Part shown: in pieces, positions 6,933 to 9,407 of the stretch
How the letters are laid out: every line of letters begins with the position of its first letter
How positions within the stretch are numbered: the stretch's first letter is position 1
Source of the DNA: an uncultured Bacilli bacterium
GTDB taxonomy: Bacteria; Bacillota_I; Bacilli_A; RF39; UBA660
DNA: 9,407 bases
Direction: 5' to 3'
NCBI GenBank assembly: GCA_934183185.1
Contig: CAKPSO010000038.1
Span: 1-9,407 of the forward strand
Notes under the pieces: generated by a model
Databases searched by the model: none
The model's input: the letters and a program-made list of their open reading frames with translations, nothing else
What the model was told of the DNA's origin: nothing
Made by a program: the position numbers and the translations under genes

Positions 6933-7835
6933 ATGAATTATAATACTATTATAATAGGTTCAGGAGTAGCTGGCATGACAGCTGCTATCTATCTAAAAAG
7001 AGCTCGCAAAGATATATGTATTATTGAAAACAGTGTCCCAGGTGGACAAATAACCTTAGCATCAGTAGTTGAAAACTACCCAGGTTTTAAATCTATATCT
7101 GGAGCCGATTTAGCTCTAAATATGTATAATCAAGTATTAGATTTAGGAGTTGAATATAAGTATACTAAAGCTAAGGAAGTTATAGTAGAAAAAAACAAAA
7201 TAAAAGTAGTAACTAATAATGAAGAATTAACCTGTAATAACTTAATAATAGCTACTGGACGTTCCCCTAGAAAACTAGAAGTAAAGTTAGAAGATAGATT
7301 AGTTGGAAATGGTATAAGCTTCTGTGCTACTTGTGATAGTAGTTTATATAAAAATAAGAAAGTTGCTGTTGTAGGTGGAGGTAGTGCTGCTCTAGAAGAA
7401 GCACTTTATCTTTCTAATATCTGTAGTAGTGTAACATTAATTCATAGAAGAGATGAATTTAGTGCTCAAGAATCATTAATAAATGAAGTAAAAAACAATA
7501 AAAATATAAATATCTTAACTAATAGAGTAGTAAAAGAATTTAAAACAGCAGATAATAAACTATCAAAGGTATTATTAGAAGATAAGAATCATAATCAAGA
7601 AGAAATAGAAGTTGATGGCTGTTTTGAATATATAGGTCAAGTACCTAATACTGATATTTTTAAAAGCCTGGATATTTTAGATGAAAAAGGTTATGTCAAT
7701 GTAGATAGCAATTATAAAACCAAAATAGATGGTATTTATGCTGTAGGAGATTGTCTAAAAAAGGATATGTACCAAGTAATTACCGCCTGCAGTGATGGAG
7801 CTATAGCTGCAAATAATATCATAAGAAAAAAATAA
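6933..7835 (+). CDS. trxB: Thioredoxin reductase (NADPH-dependent type), altered NADPH motif
   Basis: Thioredoxin reductase uses FAD and a redox-active disulfide to reduce thioredoxin, normally with electrons from NADPH. The 300-residue protein has the FAD-binding GSGVAGMTAA (9-18), PGGQI (36-40), ATGRSPRKL, the catalytic CATC (C131, C134), the nucleotide-binding GGGSAALEEAL (148-158), HRRDEF (171-176) and the C-terminal FAD motif GDC...QVITACSDGAIAANN (272-295). The length is slightly below the usual 305-320. Two motifs deviate from E. coli TrxB: the segment after CATCD is SSLYK rather than GAFY, and the NADPH 2'-phosphate motif HRRxxFRA has serine (S177) in place of the third arginine. The general flavoprotein disulfide reductase family is certain; cofactor preference is less so. 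Ribosome-binding site AAGGAGGT (6920-6927); 14 bases after lgt and 12 before whiA. Confidence 0.93.
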   Translation: MNYNTIIIGSGVAGMTAAIYLKRARKDICIIENSVPGGQITLASVVENYPGFKSISGADLALNMYNQVLDLGVEYKYTKAKEVIVEKNKIKVVTNNEELTCNNLIIATGRSPRKLEVKLEDRLVGNGISFCATCDSSLYKNKKVAVVGGGSAALEEALYLSNICSSVTLIHRRDEFSAQESLINEVKNNKNINILTNRVVKEFKTADNKLSKVLLEDKNHNQEEIEVDGCFEYIGQVPNTDIFKSLDILDEKGYVNVDSNYKTKIDGIYAVGDCLKKDMYQVITACSDGAIAANNIIRKK

Positions 7836-7847
7836 AGGAGGATTACT

Positions 7848-8783
7848 ATGTCCTTTACTACCAACATAAAAGATGAAATAATAAGAATAAATAATACTAA
7901 GTTAGAAAGTATAGCTGAGTTATCAGGATTTATTAGAAACAATGGTTATTATGATGATATAGAAATAAATCTAGTAACCGAAAATGCTGCTGTAGCTAAA
8001 AGAATTTATTCATTGGTAAAAGAAATATATGATGTAACATGTCAAATAGAGACCCGTAAAGGGAACAATTTTAGTAAAAATAATTTATACCTAATAACTA
8101 TTGATGAGAAAGTATCATTTATTCTTAAAGATTTATCAGTAATTGATGATGATGGCAATTATCAAGAACAAATAGCCCCATACATAGTTGATTCAGAAGA
8201 AGAAATAAGAGCATACCTAAGGGGATGCTTTCTATCAAAGGGAAGTATAAATGATCCAAAGACTTCAAGATATCACCTAGAATTTCTAATAGACAACAAA
8301 GAAGAAGCAAAATTTATTCAAAAACTATTAGATACATTTTATTTAAATAGTAAAATATTATCTAGAGAAAAGGGATATATGGTATATATCAAAGAAGCAG
8401 AAAAAATAGGGGACTTTCTAAGAATAATAAACGCTAACCAAGCAGTATTATATTATGAAGATATAAGAATATATCGTGATCATAAAAATATGACTAATAG
8501 ACTTAATAATTGTGAACAAGCAAACATAGATAAAATAATAGACACCGCTACTAAGCAATTAGAGGATATTGATTATATAAAAAATAATTTAGGGATTGAT
8601 TTATTGGATGAAAAGACACAAGAAGCAATTAAATATCGTGAAAAATATCCAGAGGCATCACTTCAAGAGTTAAGTGAAATAATAACATACGAAACTGGAA
8701 AGAATATTACTAAATCGGGATTAAATCATCGCTTCAGAAAAATAAAAGACTTAGCATCTAGAATGAGGGAGGAACAAATATGA
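7848..8783 (+). CDS. whiA: WhiA family DNA-binding regulator
   Basis: WhiA is a DNA-binding protein with a degenerate LAGLIDADG homing-endonuclease fold joined to a helix-turn-helix. It controls sporulation septation in Streptomyces and affects division and chromosome segregation in Bacillus, where it is called YvcL. The 311-residue protein has an N-terminal WhiA domain (about 20-105) and the endonuclease-like core with RAYLRGCFLSKGSINDP (121-137) and YEDIRIYRDHKNMTNR (203-218). The C-terminal helix-turn-helix (about 226-308) includes SLQELSEII and TKSGLNHRFRKI. Catalytic acidic residues of true homing endonucleases are not evident, as expected. The ribosome-binding site AAAGGAGG (7834-7841) is ideal. 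The TGA stop overlaps the next ATG as ATGA. In Bacillus rapZ (yvcJ) and yvcK lie between trxB and whiA; only 12 bases remain here. Confidence 0.95.
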   Translation: MSFTTNIKDEIIRINNTKLESIAELSGFIRNNGYYDDIEINLVTENAAVAKRIYSLVKEIYDVTCQIETRKGNNFSKNNLYLITIDEKVSFILKDLSVIDDDGNYQEQIAPYIVDSEEEIRAYLRGCFLSKGSINDPKTSRYHLEFLIDNKEEAKFIQKLLDTFYLNSKILSREKGYMVYIKEAEKIGDFLRIINANQAVLYYEDIRIYRDHKNMTNRLNNCEQANIDKIIDTATKQLEDIDYIKNNLGIDLLDEKTQEAIKYREKYPEASLQELSEIITYETGKNITKSGLNHRFRKIKDLASRMREEQI

Positions 8784-9295
8784 AAATTAAACCATTAACT
8801 ATAAATAATAATCAAAAAGAGGAATTTGAAAGCTGCAATATAGATAATTTATCAACAATAGAAGGTGGATATATTATTACACCTAGAGGTGAAATAATAG
8901 TAGTAAAGGATAATGAAAATCACTGTGATGTATTTTCAAAATATATAAACAATTATTTAGAAAGTGAAAATTATACTGAATATAATACTTTAGTAGCTAC
9001 TAAAATGTTATGTGAAATAGGCTGTTGTGTATATGCCGGTATAAGATTAGAATATATTAAAAATAGATTAGAGGGTTTATCAAATTGTATAGCGAGCTTG
9101 ACATTTCCAAGTGATCCAGAAAAATTAACATCAATTCAAAAAGAAATATGTCTTAAATTAATTGAAAGTAATATCTCTGTTATAACTAAGAAACCAAAAA
9201 TATATGTCCAGTACGGTAGTTTTCCAGCTAATATTTATGAAGAAGAAACAGTAAAGAAAAGCCTAAATTCACAATCTAATGAATTAAAAAAATAA
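8780..9295 (+). CDS. Unknown cysteine-rich 171-aa protein coupled to whiA
   Basis: I do not recognise this protein. It is soluble-looking, with no signal peptide or convincing membrane helix. It has seven cysteines (C19, C49, C78, C82, C83, C103, C124), many for this cytoplasmic neighbourhood; CX3CC at 78-83 could bind a metal or be redox-active, but no standard motif is complete. The N-terminal part GGYIITPRGEIIVVKDNENH (29-48) resembles a short beta-rich module with a conserved-looking TPxGxI turn, followed by helical segments (about 50-62, 70-80, 86-100, 117-130). The tail (156-171) is Lys/Asn/Ser-rich and probably disordered. The start ATG overlaps the whiA stop by four bases (ATGA), with GGGAGGA (8767-8773) as ribosome-binding site, so translation is coupled. 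In Bacillus the HPr-like gene crh follows whiA; this is not an HPr protein. Codon use looks like its neighbours. Confidence 0.8.
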   Translation: MKIKPLTINNNQKEEFESCNIDNLSTIEGGYIITPRGEIIVVKDNENHCDVFSKYINNYLESENYTEYNTLVATKMLCEIGCCVYAGIRLEYIKNRLEGLSNCIASLTFPSDPEKLTSIQKEICLKLIESNISVITKKPKIYVQYGSFPANIYEEETVKKSLNSQSNELKK

Positions 9296-9407
9296 TTATA
9301 AAAAATTCACAATCAGTAAAATTTCCCCAACCGGGAATTTGTCAACCTTTTGGACCACTTTTAGAGGGGGTATCAGCGTAAGCTGCAAGATTTTTCAAAA
9401 TCATTTG
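9296..9407. other. Non-coding tail with inverted repeats and shifted base composition, possible mobile-element edge
   Basis: After the last stop the sequence changes from AT-rich to a mix with short C and G runs (CCCC, CCGGG, GGGGG). It contains an inverted repeat, AAATTTCCC (9319-9327) against GGGAATTT (9333-9340), 8 paired bases with one bulge. A perfect CAGC-GTAA-GCTG hairpin (9374-9385) has a GNRA-type loop. A perfect GATTTT-TC-AAAATC dyad (9389-9402) follows. No good terminator with a U-tract and no gene of convincing length is visible. The CAACC/GGACC-rich block loosely resembles terminal sequences of IS21-type elements as I remember them, but no transposase is present. Confidence 0.3.

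Noticed and set aside
7736..7942. Minus-strand open frame spanning the trxB-whiA junction
   Set aside because: It covers the coding ends and ribosome-binding site of well-supported plus-strand genes and has no promoter or family resemblance.
8125..8310. Minus-strand open frame of 61 codons
   Set aside because: It is inside whiA, leucine-rich by reverse reading of AT-rich codons, and unsupported.
9342..9407. Minus-strand frame open from the right edge for 21 codons, ending in TGA at 9342-9344
   Set aside because: It could be the end of a convergent gene, but 21 codons is too short to tell from chance and the peptide matches nothing I recognise.

Overview
The window is AT-rich, and every supported gene reads on the + strand. 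The proteins match a low-GC Firmicutes/Mycoplasmatota-type bacterium. The gene order (uvrB ... uvrA, YvlD-type holin-like membrane protein, lgt, trxB, whiA) is a reduced version of a neighbourhood known from Bacillus subtilis. whiA ends in TGA and no recognised gene has an in-frame TGA, while tryptophans are TGG. The genetic code is therefore the standard bacterial one, not the Mycoplasma code. This favours an RF39-, Erysipelotrichales- or Acholeplasma-like gut or host-associated lineage over classical mycoplasmas; the placement is inferred from gene order and composition.

Layout: (1) 1-1565, uvrB with its 5' end cut off by the window edge. (2) 1565-2407, a radical SAM enzyme with a SPASM/twitch-like C-terminus, its start codon overlapping the uvrB stop. 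(3) 2408-2820, a small orphan gene of 111 codons with its own near-consensus promoter and a probable intrinsic terminator. (4) 2829-2878, a uvrA promoter with an extended -10 and a LexA/DinR-like operator lying between its -35 and -10. (5) 2879-9295, a tightly packed run of six genes (uvrA, yvlD-like, lgt, trxB, whiA, a 171-aa unknown) with gaps of at most 14 bases or short overlaps, most likely one operon. (6) 9296-9407, a non-coding tail whose base composition changes and which holds inverted repeats. It may be the edge of a mobile element.

How the genes work together: UvrA and UvrB are the damage-recognition subunits of nucleotide excision repair. Here they sit in two transcription units separated by the radical SAM gene and the orphan gene. 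The downstream genes serve lipoprotein maturation (Lgt), thiol redox balance (TrxB) and division/chromosome control (WhiA). If the LexA-like site is real, these housekeeping genes would be partly tied to the DNA-damage response through read-through from uvrA.

The most interesting unknowns are the radical SAM enzyme and its orphan neighbour inserted between uvrB and uvrA, the 171-aa protein coupled to whiA, a TrxB with an altered NADPH-binding motif, and the terminal repeat-bearing sequence. I see no CRISPR array, tRNA, rRNA or complete insertion sequence.
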